Shown here piece after piece: positions 9,788 through 18,179 of a DNA stretch of 64,000 bases (positions are counted from its first letter, which is position 1; each line of letters opens with the position of its first letter). The position numbers and the translations under genes were made by a program. The notes below the pieces were generated by a model. The model was not told where the DNA came from, did not search any database, and was given only the letters and a program-made list of their open reading frames with translations. Origin of the DNA: Caulobacterales bacterium (GTDB lineage Bacteria; Pseudomonadota; Alphaproteobacteria; Caulobacterales; Aquidulcibacteraceae); NCBI GenBank assembly GCA_017303355.1, contig JAFLCU010000015.1, positions 1 to 64,000 on the forward strand. Reading direction: 5' to 3'.

Positions 9788-10855
9788 TTAGGCGACGGGC
9801 GTCGGCTGCGGGGCCTCCACGGCGCCGCCCAAGGCGACGCCACTGAAATTCATGCGCACCTCCGCGCCCTGCACGTTGGCGGCGTCCTGATATTCAATCG
9901 TCACGCGTTGCGCCGGCACGCCGCGCGCGACGAGCGCCGCGCGCAAGGCGCTTGCTCTGCGCACCGCGAGTGCGTTCGCTCCATCGACCGCGATCACGGC
10001 CGACTCGAGTTGGCACACGGAAGCGGCATCAACGGCGGCAGCGAGATCGCCGCGCGTCTGGCTGCTGAGCGCGCTCGAACCACGCGTGAAATTAGCCGTG
10101 TGAACACGCGCGTTGCACACGCCATATCCGGAGATGGCGGATGCGTCGGCCATCGTCGCCGCGCTTGTCGGCGTCGCGGGCGCAACCGCGGAAACCAGCG
10201 TCGTTTGGGCAAGCGGCGCGGCATTCGTATGCGTGGCCGGTTCAATCGCGGCGGTTTCCACCGCCTGCCCCTGCGCCAGCTGCGTGGCCGCCGCCTGGGC
10301 GACAAGCACATTGGCTTCGGCGCGCGCGTCATTCACGCATTCACGCTGGCCGCGCGACATGCGCAAAGCCCAATGGCCGACGCCGCACGATGCACGCGTG
10401 GCGCTTTCGATGCGCCGATGCAGCGCCGCGCGGCCTTGCGGCGCGTCGAGATTCAGATCGGCGTAGCTGATGCGCGCCTGCGCGCCATTCGCGGTAAACT
10501 GCACGGAGGAACGTTCGGCGATCGTCGTCACGCCGGCTTGCGATTGAGCGTACTGTCGTTCAACGGCGACGGTGTTGGCGGCGGCGACAGCGTCACGCAT
10601 GGCGTTGCGCATGCACTCGCGCTCGGCGCGGCCCCGGGTCAAACCGCGCCCCAAGCCGCTGTCGCAGACGCGGCGGGCAGCCTGCCGCAAGCGTCCGAGC
10701 ATGACATTGGCGCCCTCCTCGGAGTTAAGATCAATATCCGAATACGAAACCGCGACCGACGATTCCACGGAATCGGCCTGCGCTTGCGCCGGCTGCATGG
10801 TCAGAATCTGCGCCAGGCACGCGGCGCCAATCAAAATTGGTATGCGCTTCTTCAT
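9788..10855 (-). CDS. Secreted protein with two UrcA domains and an OmpA-like tail
   Basis: This 355-residue exported protein has a signal peptide (MKKRIPILIGAACLAQILTMQPAQAQ). It carries two copies of the UrcA-type unit: VSYSDIDLNSEEGANVMLGR with a following RRVC at about residues 34-70, and ISYADLNLDAPQGRAALHRR with a following RASC at about 130-165. Each is followed by a second cysteine, so each repeat probably forms one disulphide. The C-terminal third (about residues 240-340) resembles an OmpA fold in outline (FTRGSSALSSQTRGDL, then RRASALRAALVARGVPAQRV) but lacks the usual peptidoglycan-binding signature. UrcA proteins are mostly single-domain, alphaproteobacterial and of unknown function. 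It is transcribed away from the Ser/Thr kinase and has its own terminator. Confidence 0.75.
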   Translation of the reverse strand: MKKRIPILIGAACLAQILTMQPAQAQADSVESSVAVSYSDIDLNSEEGANVMLGRLRQAARRVCDSGLGRGLTRGRAERECMRNAMRDAVAAANTVAVERQYAQSQAGVTTIAERSSVQFTANGAQARISYADLNLDAPQGRAALHRRIESATRASCGVGHWALRMSRGQRECVNDARAEANVLVAQAAATQLAQGQAVETAAIEPATHTNAAPLAQTTLVSAVAPATPTSAATMADASAISGYGVCNARVHTANFTRGSSALSSQTRGDLAAAVDAASVCQLESAVIAVDGANALAVRRASALRAALVARGVPAQRVTIEYQDAANVQGAEVRMNFSGVALGGAVEAPQPTPVA

Positions 10856-10865
10856 CTGAACTTCC

Positions 10866-11039
10866 CCTTCGCCGCGGGTGAGGCTCGTTCCTCCCGCTTG
10901 TTTGAGGAGGCGCGGCGAAGGCGGAAAATGGGTCAGCCAGCGCGAAGATTTTTCGATCGAGCGCTATGTTCGGGCGACAAATACGGAAAAGGCGCGGCGA
11001 AGGCGCATTCGCTAGCCGGGCGTGACCCGTTCCGGCTAG
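10866..11039. promoter_or_regulatory. Repeat-rich divergent region between UrcA gene and Ser/Thr kinase
   Basis: The 217-bp divergent gap holds three ordered elements. An 11-bp inverted repeat CCTTCGCCGCG (10866-10876) pairs with CGCGGCGAAGG (10911-10921). A 15-bp direct repeat GGCGCGGCGAAGGCG occurs at 10909-10923 and 10991-11005. An 8-bp inverted repeat CTAGCCGG/CCGGCTAG sits at 11012-11019 and 11032-11039, about 34 bp before the kinase start. The direct repeats could be promoter or operator units for the linked ECF sigma factor, and the last palindrome a repressor or attenuator site. Function is inferred from position only. Confidence 0.45.
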
Positions 11040-11072
11040 AAACGACGCCTACGTGAGGCAAAGGCGGGGGCC

Positions 11073-13454
11073 ATGGCCGATCTCGTACTCGAACGCGAAG
11101 TGATGACGCTCTTTGAGCAATTGCTCGAAGTCCCGGAGACGCAGCGCGAAACCTGGATCGAAGCGCACACGCTCGGCCGTCCGGCGCTCCGCGAGCGTCT
11201 GGTTGCGCTTGAAACGGCTGATCGGCTCGATTCTCTGCATACAGGCGGCGCGATCACGGCGCTCGAAAGCGCCGCACTGCCCGAGCGTATCGGCCCCTAC
11301 CGAATTCTTGAGCGTATTGGTCAAGGGGGAATGGGGGCAGTTTATCGGGCCGAGCGCGACGCCGGCGATTTCTCCCGTACGGTCGCGATAAAAGTCATCA
11401 AGCCAGGTCTTTTCACGCCTGAACTTGTGTCTCGCTTCGAGAGCGAACGGCAGACCTTGGCGCGGCTCAGCCATCCGAACATCGCGCAGCTCTTCGACGG
11501 CGGCCAAACCGTCGAGGGCTCGCCTTACTTTGTCATGGAACTCGTCGAAGGCCTTGCCCTGCTGCAATGGATCGCGGCCGCGCCACGTTCCAAGGCCGAG
11601 CGTACTCAATTGTTCCTCGACATTTGCGCGGCCGCCGCATTCGCGCACAGCCATCTTGTCGTTCATCGTGACCTGACGCCGAACAATGTACTCGTGCGCG
11701 ACGATGGCGTCGTGAAGCTCATTGATTTCGGCATCGCCCGCCCAGCTGATGAAGCCCCTATTGCGGCGAATGACGCGCGGATCGCCGCCCTGACGCATAC
11801 GCCGGGTTACGCAGCGCCGGAGCGTCTGCGCGGCGGCCACGTAACCACTGCCGCGGACATTTACTCGCTTGGCCAGTTGCTCGCCAACATCGAGCCAACG
11901 CATCGGAAAGACCGCGAACTCCAGGCCATCATTGCACGCGCCAGCGCTGATGAACCCACGGCGCGCTATCCCAGCGTCGCAAGTCTCATCGCGGACGTCG
12001 AAGCTTGGCGCTCCGGGCGTCAGGTTTCGGCGTATGGACGCGCGCCGCTTTACGTATTCAAAAAGTTTGTCGCACGCCATCGCATCGCCTTCGCGGCGAC
12101 CGCGATCGCATTCGCCGTTCTGGTCGCCGCTTTCGCGAACACTTTGATCGCAAACGTCCGTGCCGAGCACGCGCGCGAACTCGCCGAGGCGCGCTTTGAG
12201 CAAACCCGCGCGATCGCCAACAGCATGCTGTTTGATGTGTTTGACGAAGTCAGCTTGACCGTCGGCTCAACGAATGCGCGCGAGATGCTGGCGCGCACCA
12301 GCCTCACCTATCTCGAAGCGCTGGCCGCCGATGACAACGCGCCCCTGGATGTTCAGGTTGAAGCGGGCCTGGGTTTTCTGCGGCTCTCGCAAGTGGTCGG
12401 CGGCGGGCAGGTTGGCGAACTTGGCCGTTACCAGGACGCCAGCGCCCTTTTGGCAAAGGCCGAGCAAATTATCGAACCGCTCTACGCCGCACATCCGCAA
12501 GACGAGCGGATCGCACACGCCATGGCGCAATTGCTCCTCGAGCAATCCGGCGCGGCTCTCTACAATGATAATGATAGCGCAGCCGGGCGAGCTTATGCCG
12601 AGCGCGCCGCGGCCGCGATTGAACCCTATGCGCGCGATGACGCCGACGCCGCACGCACTTACGCAATCGCGTTGCAAGCCGTGGCGGATTCCTTCGGCTG
12701 GGATGACGACTACACCACCGCACGCGATCACCATCTCCGTGCGGAGGCATTCGCCACCTCATTGCCCGCCACCATCCGCGATCATGTAAAAATTATGCGG
12801 GCGCGGGCGGCGAACCTGCGCCTATTGGGTGAAGCCTACCACCGCCTTGAGCAGGAAGACGAAGCGCGCGTGGTGCTCGACCAGGCCGTTGATCTGAACC
12901 GCGCCGTCCGCGATTCCGCACCGAACAATCCTGGATATATCCGCAACTTCGCCATCTCGACCTGGTACCGCGCCGTGGTGCATCGCAGCAACGAGCGCAT
13001 CGCTCTCGCGCGCGCATCGATCGAGGAATCCGTCGCAAGTGCTCGTATTCTGCGCGAGCGCGACCCGAATGACGCCGGCGCCATTCGCATGCTCGCAATC
13101 TCCAACGAGGTGTACGCGCAAATTCTGGCGGACCTTGGTGACTTCGCCGGCAGTTACAGCACCGGTTCGGAGGTCATCGCCGCGCACCGCGAACTTGTAC
13201 GACGCGCCGACGGCGCGCCGGGTGCACGCCGGAGCCTAGCCGCGGCTCTCATGACCCATGGCGGGAACTCCTACAATGGCGGCTCCTACGCGCGCGCCTG
13301 CGAGGCCTGGATCGAGGCGCGTGGCATCTATCGAGCTTTGAATGCGGAAGGCGCGTTGGGCGAGCGCGACCGCAATGCTTCGCTGGCCGAAGCGGAGGAT
13401 TTCGTGCGGCGCGGCTGCGGCCCGCCACGTCGCGGTTTAGGCGACGCGATCTAA
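11073..13454 (+). CDS. Membrane Ser/Thr protein kinase (Hanks type) with TPR-like sensor domain
   Basis: In this 793-residue protein the kinase domain spans about residues 75-315: glycine loop GQGGMG (83-88), ATP lysine in VAIKVIK (K107), HRD (198-200), DFG (218-220) and APE (248-250). The catalytic-loop lysine of HRDLKP is Thr202 here (HRDLTPNN), a substitution I believe is frequent in the proteobacterial branch paired with sigma factors. One membrane helix follows (about 337-360), then a roughly 430-residue Ala/Glu-rich helical domain resembling tetratricopeptide repeats, probably periplasmic. An ECF sigma gene starts 73 bp downstream, so the kinase most likely controls that factor by phosphorylation. 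The divergent UrcA protein and the OmpA lipoprotein suggest an envelope-related signal. Confidence 0.9.
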   Translation: MADLVLEREVMTLFEQLLEVPETQRETWIEAHTLGRPALRERLVALETADRLDSLHTGGAITALESAALPERIGPYRILERIGQGGMGAVYRAERDAGDFSRTVAIKVIKPGLFTPELVSRFESERQTLARLSHPNIAQLFDGGQTVEGSPYFVMELVEGLALLQWIAAAPRSKAERTQLFLDICAAAAFAHSHLVVHRDLTPNNVLVRDDGVVKLIDFGIARPADEAPIAANDARIAALTHTPGYAAPERLRGGHVTTAADIYSLGQLLANIEPTHRKDRELQAIIARASADEPTARYPSVASLIADVEAWRSGRQVSAYGRAPLYVFKKFVARHRIAFAATAIAFAVLVAAFANTLIANVRAEHARELAEARFEQTRAIANSMLFDVFDEVSLTVGSTNAREMLARTSLTYLEALAADDNAPLDVQVEAGLGFLRLSQVVGGGQVGELGRYQDASALLAKAEQIIEPLYAAHPQDERIAHAMAQLLLEQSGAALYNDNDSAAGRAYAERAAAAIEPYARDDADAARTYAIALQAVADSFGWDDDYTTARDHHLRAEAFATSLPATIRDHVKIMRARAANLRLLGEAYHRLEQEDEARVVLDQAVDLNRAVRDSAPNNPGYIRNFAISTWYRAVVHRSNERIALARASIEESVASARILRERDPNDAGAIRMLAISNEVYAQILADLGDFAGSYSTGSEVIAAHRELVRRADGAPGARRSLAAALMTHGGNSYNGGSYARACEAWIEARGIYRALNAEGALGERDRNASLAEAEDFVRRGCGPPRRGLGDAI

Positions 13455-13527
13455 GCAGTTCGCTTCCTAGAGAAGGCCGATTGCCTGAAACGCGGTCTGG
13501 GGCCAAAGTCCGCTCCGAGGCAGTCAC

Positions 13528-14052
13528 GTGACCCCACCGAGCCAATCCGCGGGGCGCGGCCAAGAGCAGATGGTCGCGCAACATTATGACGAGTTTCGCC
13601 GCGTCGCGCGCGGCGTGCTCAACGGCGACGCCGCCGCGCTTCAGATTCAGCCAACCGATCTCGCGCACGCGGCCGCGATCAAGCTGTTCAAGCTTGAGCG
13701 CATTGATGTTCAAGGCCGGACGCATTTCTTGTCGCTGTCGGCGCGCATCATGCGCCAAATACTCATGGATGAAATCCGCCGCATGCGCGCGGCCAAGCGG
13801 CAAGCCCCGCCCGTGACGACCCAATGGCCCGGCGGAGAAGGCAAAGGCGCGCTTGATCTGGAAGCGCTCGACGCCGCGTTGACGAAGCTCGAGCGGTTTG
13901 ACCCCGAGCGCGCGCGCCTAGTGGAGCAGCGCTTCTACGCGGGCCTCACGGTGGAGGAGATCGCGGCGGCCGAAGGGATTTCCGAGAGCACGGTCAAGCG
14001 CCAATGGCGCGCCGCGCGCGCCTGGCTGATCGACGAACTGAGCCGAAATTGA
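13528..14052 (+). CDS. ECF-type sigma factor linked to a Ser/Thr kinase
   Basis: This 174-residue sigma-70 family factor has region 2 at about residues 15-90 (HYDEFRRVARGVL, then RIMRQILMDEIRR) and region 4 at about 125-172 (GLTVEEIAAAEGISESTVKR, then WRAARAWL). The sequence matches the sigma70_ECF (PF07638-like) branch, which is often encoded beside Hanks kinases rather than anti-sigma factors. No anti-sigma gene is nearby, consistent with control by the upstream kinase. GTG at 13528 is chosen because GAGG lies 7 bp upstream. A perfect palindrome GTCACGTGAC (13523-13532) covers that start codon. The stop abuts the stop of the convergent OmpA lipoprotein gene with no spacer. Confidence 0.88.
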   Translation: MTPPSQSAGRGQEQMVAQHYDEFRRVARGVLNGDAAALQIQPTDLAHAAAIKLFKLERIDVQGRTHFLSLSARIMRQILMDEIRRMRAAKRQAPPVTTQWPGGEGKGALDLEALDAALTKLERFDPERARLVEQRFYAGLTVEEIAAAEGISESTVKRQWRAARAWLIDELSRN

Positions 14053-14505
14053 TTACGGCGCAACCGCATTGACGATAATGCGCGCGCGGTTGCGCATCGG
14101 CACGTTCAAGCCGTCTTGCGTCACGGCGCCGCTCTCACCAGCCGCCAGCAATTCCGTACGCGAGCGCGGCCATCCTGAACGCTGCGCGAGGTAATCTTCA
14201 AGCACTTCCGCGCGGCGCACGGAAACTTGGCGATTGCTTTCGTGCGAGCCGTCGGCGTCGGTCAGGCCAATAATACGCACGCTGTTAATACGGCAGCCAG
14301 CGATTGCCTCAGCCTGCAAATCGATCACCTCGCGGGCAAGCGGTGTGAGTTCGGTGGTGTCGCCTTCAAAATAGACGGAAAAATTCCGCTCGTAGCACGC
14401 GGCTGGATCAAACGGCGCACGCGCCTCATCAGCGGCCTGCGTCGCCGCACAGCCCGACAGCACAGCAGCGGCCGTCGCCGCGATGAAGAACGACTTCAGA
14501 CGCAT
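14053..14505 (-). CDS. OmpA-family outer-membrane lipoprotein
   Basis: This 150-residue lipoprotein has lipobox LSGC with acylated Cys19, followed by a compact OmpA/MotB-type domain. Its features include YFEGDTTELTPLAREVI, IIGLTDADG and a terminal VPMRNRARIIV segment matching the peptidoglycan-binding helix. It should tether the outer membrane to the cell wall. The gene is convergent with the ECF sigma gene, and 18 bp separate its start from the ihfA-like gene stop upstream on the same strand. Confidence 0.88.
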   Translation of the reverse strand: MRLKSFFIAATAAAVLSGCAATQAADEARAPFDPAACYERNFSVYFEGDTTELTPLAREVIDLQAEAIAGCRINSVRIIGLTDADGSHESNRQVSVRRAEVLEDYLAQRSGWPRSRTELLAAGESGAVTQDGLNVPMRNRARIIVNAVAP

Positions 14506-14523
14506 GATTTTCTCCGTCGCGAG

Positions 14524-14838
14524 TTAGCTTTTGGCGCGCCCGCGCCCACCCTTTTCCACGAATTCACGCAACATCTGCGAGGGACGGAAGGTCACCACCC
14601 GACGCGGCGTGATCGGAACCTCCTCGCCGGTCTTGGGGTTCCGGCCTACACGTTGGCGCTTGGCGCGGACATTGAAATTGCCAAAGCGCGAGAGCTTTAC
14701 GGTCTCGCCCTCGACCAGCGAGTCCTGCATCATTTCGAGCATGCGCGTCAGCAGACGATTGGCGTCGGCGCGTTGCATGTTGGCGCGACGCGCTAGCGCC
14801 TCGACGAGATCCGCACGCGTGATTGTCTTGCCGGCCAC
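14524..14838 (-). CDS. ihfA: Integration host factor subunit alpha (HU/IHF family)
   Basis: This 104-residue DNA-bending protein begins TITRADLVEAL and carries the beta-arm signature GRNPKTGEEVPITPRRVVTF with its intercalating proline. Length and position after plsX-fabH match ihfA in alphaproteobacteria. The protein pairs with IHF-beta and bends DNA sharply at specific sites for promoters, replication and recombination. Often a MerR-family gene follows ihfA in this cluster; here an OmpA lipoprotein gene follows instead. Confidence 0.9.
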   Translation of the reverse strand: MAGKTITRADLVEALARRANMQRADANRLLTRMLEMMQDSLVEGETVKLSRFGNFNVRAKRQRVGRNPKTGEEVPITPRRVVTFRPSQMLREFVEKGGRGRAKS

Positions 14839-14921
14839 CGGAGCCCCCTCCGTCGCGCGTCCCAGCGCGAGTGGGGAAAAGCTAGTCGGCTCCGACAGTT
14901 AGGTCAAATATTGCGGAGGCG

Positions 14922-15881
14922 TCACATCCGCACCAGGGCAGCCCCCCAGGTCAAGCCGCCGCCCAGCGCCTCCATCAGCACAAGATCGCCCTTTTTTACA
15001 CGCCCGTCGCGAATGGCGACATCCAGCGCCAACGGCACGGACGCGGCCGAGGTGTTGCCGTGAAGCGCAACGGTCGAGACGACCTTCGCCGGATCAATGG
15101 CCAGTTTTCGCGCCACCCCATCGAGGATGCGCTGGTTCGCCTGGTGCGGGACGAACCAATCCACAGCGTCCAGAGGCACCTGCGCCCTCGCGCAAGCTTC
15201 CAACATCGCGCCCGAGATATGCTCGACCGCCTGACGGAACACGGCATTGCCGACCATACGCACCTTGCCGGTGCTCTGGGTCTGCGACGGGCCGCCATCC
15301 GTGAACAGGAGATCGTGCATGCGCCCGTCCGTGCGCAAGAATGTCGAGATGACGCCGCGCTCGGCTTCCTGTTGCGCCTCAAGCACGACGGCGCCCGCGC
15401 CGTCGCCAAACAGCACGCAGGTGCCGCGATCCTCCCAATCCATGATGCGCGAGAAGGTCTCGGCTCCAATCACCAGCGCCGTTTTGGCTTGGCCCCGCAC
15501 CAGCGCGTTGTCGGCCGTCGAGAGCGCGAAGATAAACCCTGAGCACACCGCTTGCAGATCAAACGCCGCCCCCTGATGCACCCCAAGTGCGGCCTGCACA
15601 CGCGCGGCCGTCGCCGGAAAAGTGAGATCAGGCGTCGTTGTCGCAACGACGATGAGATCGACATCTTCGGCCGTGCGGCCAGCAATCTCAAGCGCAAGAC
15701 GCGCCGCCTGAATCGCCAGATCGGAAGTTTTCTCGCCATCCGCCGCGATATGCCGCTCGCGGATGCCGGTGCGCTCGACAATCCACTCGTTGCTGGTATC
15801 GACTCGCCGCGCCAACTCGTCGTTCGAGAGCACGTGCGACGGCAAATATGAGCCGGCGCCCAGAAGTACAGAACGGATCAA
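14922..15881 (-). CDS. fabH: Beta-ketoacyl-ACP synthase III
   Basis: This 319-residue thiolase-fold enzyme condenses acetyl-CoA with malonyl-ACP to start fatty acid synthesis. Catalytic Cys113 is in AVCSGF, the histidine in [12 protein letters not shown] and the asparagine in [11 protein letters not shown]. The N-terminal [14 protein letters not shown] is typical. The start overlaps plsX by 4 bp (ATGA), the usual plsX-fabH coupling of phospholipid and fatty acid initiation. Confidence 0.97.
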   Translation of the reverse strand: MIRSVLLGAGSYLPSHVLSNDELARRVDTSNEWIVERTGIRERHIAADGEKTSDLAIQAARLALEIAGRTAEDVDLIVVATTTPDLTFPATAARVQAALGVHQGAAFDLQAVCSGFIFALSTADNALVRGQAKTALVIGAETFSRIMDWEDRGTCVLFGDGAGAVVLEAQQEAERGVISTFLRTDGRMHDLLFTDGGPSQTQSTGKVRMVGNAVFRQAVEHISGAMLEACARAQVPLDAVDWFVPHQANQRILDGVARKLAIDPAKVVSTVALHGNTSAASVPLALDVAIRDGRVKKGDLVLMEALGGGLTWGAALVRM

Positions 15882-16930
15882 TTGGCGTCCTCGACCTTAG
15901 CGGGCGCCGGCGCGCGCGAGACGCGCGCAAGCTTGCTGGCGATTTCTTCGCGATAGTGGCTGCGCGCCATTTTCTCGGCGACGCCGATCGCGGCGGCGTA
16001 ACCGCTGCCGCTGGCGCTGCCATGGCTTTTCACAACGAGACCATTGAGGCCCAGGAAAAGCGCGCCATTGAAAGTGCCGGGATCCATGCGAGCGCGGAGC
16101 TTCTTAAGTGCGGGATAGGCAATCAACGCGCCGAGTTGCGCCAAGGGTCCGCTCGTCAGTGACTCGCGGAGCAATTGCCCAACAAGCCGCGCCGTGCCTT
16201 CGCCTGTTTTCAGCGCGATGTTGCCGGTAAAGCCGTCCGTGACGACGACATCGACCGTACCCTTGGAAATGTCGTCGCCTTCGACGAAACCGCGAAAATC
16301 CAGATCGACGCCGGAATCTCGAATGAGCTGCGCGGCGGCACGAATTTCCTCGTGCCCTTTTTGCTCCTCGGCGCCGACGTTCAGCAGCGCAACGCTAGGG
16401 CGCTCCTTGCCGGAAACCGCGCGCTGAAACGCTTCGCCCATGATCGCGAACTCGACCAATTGCTCGCCGTCGGCCTCGACGTTGGCGCCGACGTCCAAAA
16501 TCACCGTGTAGCCGCCCTTGGCGTGCGGCCAGCGCGCCGCCAGCGCGGGACGGTGCACACCCTCCATGGTGCGCAATCTGAACATGGCGATCGCCATGTA
16601 GGCGCCGGTGTTGCCGGCGGAGACCACGGCGTGCGCTTGGCCATTTTCAACAGCTGCGACAGCGTTCCAGAGGCTTGAGCCTTTGCCCTGACGTAAAGCT
16701 TGGCTCGCCTTCATCTCCATGCCAATCGCCTTCTCGGCCGGCACGATCTCGGACACGGCTTTTGCGTCCGGGTAGCGGTCCATCAGCGCGCCTAAACGCG
16801 CGGCGTCGCCATGGACGAGGAAGCGTACGCCAGACCGTCGCCGCGCGACGATATCGACGCCTTCCACCACGATATCGGGTGCGTGATCGCCCCCCATCCC
16901 GTCAATCGAGAGAACAAGCCCTTCGGCCAT
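15878..16930 (-). CDS. plsX: Phosphate acyltransferase PlsX
   Basis: This 350-residue enzyme makes acyl-phosphate from acyl-ACP for the PlsY route to lysophosphatidate. The N-terminal [18 protein letters not shown], the middle SAGNTGAYM and [16 protein letters not shown] are family hallmarks. The ATG at 16930 is chosen because those hallmarks begin 8 residues later; the open frame extends 23 codons further without conserved sequence. fabH overlaps its end. In many relatives a YceD (DUF177) gene precedes plsX, but here the cytochrome chaperone gene precedes it directly with an 89-bp gap. Confidence 0.96.
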   Translation of the reverse strand: MAEGLVLSIDGMGGDHAPDIVVEGVDIVARRRSGVRFLVHGDAARLGALMDRYPDAKAVSEIVPAEKAIGMEMKASQALRQGKGSSLWNAVAAVENGQAHAVVSAGNTGAYMAIAMFRLRTMEGVHRPALAARWPHAKGGYTVILDVGANVEADGEQLVEFAIMGEAFQRAVSGKERPSVALLNVGAEEQKGHEEIRAAAQLIRDSGVDLDFRGFVEGDDISKGTVDVVVTDGFTGNIALKTGEGTARLVGQLLRESLTSGPLAQLGALIAYPALKKLRARMDPGTFNGALFLGLNGLVVKSHGSASGSGYAAAIGVAEKMARSHYREEIASKLARVSRAPAPAKVEDAN

Positions 16931-17019
16931 GAGGCGATAGTGTCCTGAATTTATTCGACCGCCCGCGGGTCGAGGGCGCGGAACATAGTCCCGCGCCAAG
17001 GGAATGCCAAACCCGTGTT

Positions 17020-17544
17020 TCAGACAGTGTATGCGGGCCAGCCGGCATCGCCCAGGAGCGCCGAAATGTCTGCCTTGGCCTGCTGTTCGGCGGCCTGACG
17101 AAGGTAGCCCGCGACATCCATCGCGAACGACGCCCCCTCAACACCAAGAACGTTTCGTCTAATCGCCGCCGCCAAGGCTGCCCGATCCTCGGCTTTGAGG
17201 GCCGCCGTGTAGGCCTCCAGGCGGCCATAGAAGGCGCCAGCCAGTTTGCGCATGCGCTTGGGGACAACGAGATCGCCGACGCCGTCCTCGCGGAGGCCCG
17301 CGTCCAGATAGCGGAACAATTTGTCGGTAAAGGCCTGGGTGAGCGTTTCGGCGCCCGGCTCCGCTTGCAGCCGGACCAGGGCAAGGCCGGCGTGCAGCGC
17401 CACAACCTCAAATCGCCCTTCAAGCGTGTCAGGGGTCCGCCCTTCGCCGAAAAGCGTCGGTTGCCGGCTGGCTCGGATCACCGCATCCAGCAACAGCTCA
17501 GCGTGCTCGTCGGCGCGCGAGCGCTTGAATGGCCAAATCGGCAT
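17020..17544 (-). CDS. Ubiquinol-cytochrome c chaperone (CBP3/UQCC1 family)
   Basis: This 174-residue protein resembles the C-terminal conserved domain of the Cbp3 chaperone that helps assemble cytochrome b into the bc1 complex. Supporting segments are GRFEVVALHAGLALVRL, LFRYLDAGLREDGVGD and KRMRKLAGAFYGRLEAY. It lies head to head with bamE, as in other alphaproteobacteria. The shared divergent region is only 84 bp. Confidence 0.85.
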   Translation of the reverse strand: MPIWPFKRSRADEHAELLLDAVIRASRQPTLFGEGRTPDTLEGRFEVVALHAGLALVRLQAEPGAETLTQAFTDKLFRYLDAGLREDGVGDLVVPKRMRKLAGAFYGRLEAYTAALKAEDRAALAAAIRRNVLGVEGASFAMDVAGYLRQAAEQQAKADISALLGDAGWPAYTV

Positions 17545-17628
17545 GTGGTCCCCTCTTGCCCGCCCGCGCGGTCCGCCTTACCGGTGAAGCCGGTTTTTCG
17601 GGCGGTTGGCGCCCCGCGAGGTGAAAGA

Positions 17629-18105
17629 ATGGTTCGCGGATTCCTGCGCTTTTCGGCAGTGGCCGTCGCATTGGCTGCGGCGACCGCAGCGTGCGCGCCG
17701 GTGCACACCTACAATGGCTTCCGGCCCGATCGCAACAATGTCGAAATCCCTGATCCGCAAGTGGGCGTCGATACGCGCGAGACGGTAACGCAGCGTTTTG
17801 GCTCGCCGTCTTCGACCGCCGTGTTCGATCAAACGGCCTGGTATTATCTGAGCTCCACCCAAGAGCGCGTCGCGTTCTACACGCCGCGCATCACTGAGCG
17901 GCGAGTCATGGTCGTCCGCTTCGATGGCGAGGTTGTCTCGGCTGTCGAGAAATTCGGGCTCGAGCGCGGTCGCGTCGTTTCGTACGACGGCCATGAAACG
18001 CCGACGCGCGGTCGCGAACTCGGGGTGCTGGAGCAATTGCTCGGCAATGTCGGCCGCGCCCCGCCGATCCCGGAACAGGAACGCGGCGGTCGCCCGGATC
18101 GCTGA
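17629..18105 (+). CDS. bamE: Outer-membrane assembly lipoprotein BamE (SmpA/OmlA)
   Basis: This 158-residue lipoprotein has acylated Cys22 after a hydrophobic signal (AVALAAATAAC). Its SmpA/OmlA core includes VDTRETVTQRFGSPSSTAVF, WYYLSSTQERVAFY and RVMVVRFDGEVVSAV. It belongs to the BAM complex that inserts outer-membrane beta-barrels. The ATG at 17629 is chosen because GAGGTG lies just upstream and the signal peptide starts there; the longer open frame upstream overlaps the divergent gene and lacks a signal. A terminator follows at 18126-18162. Confidence 0.93.
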   Translation: MVRGFLRFSAVAVALAAATAACAPVHTYNGFRPDRNNVEIPDPQVGVDTRETVTQRFGSPSSTAVFDQTAWYYLSSTQERVAFYTPRITERRVMVVRFDGEVVSAVEKFGLERGRVVSYDGHETPTRGRELGVLEQLLGNVGRAPPIPEQERGGRPDR

Positions 18106-18125
18106 TCGTATCTGCCGGAACAAAG

Positions 18126-18162
18126 AAAAACGCCCCGGCCAGAAGCCGGGGCGTTTGCTTTT
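18126..18162. terminator. Bidirectional intrinsic terminator between bamE and hppA
   Basis: CGCCCCGGC (18131-18139) pairs with GCCGGGGCG (18145-18153) around CAGAA. An A-run (18126-18130) lies on the left and TTTGCTTTT on the right, so it can terminate both the rightward bamE transcript and the leftward hppA transcript. Confidence 0.9.
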
Positions 18163-18179
18163 GAGGTTGTAGCCTCTGC

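Noticed and set aside
9689..11056. 455-codon plus-strand frame opposite the UrcA-domain gene
   Set aside because: Arg/Gly/His-rich shadow; it crosses the terminator and the divergent promoter region.
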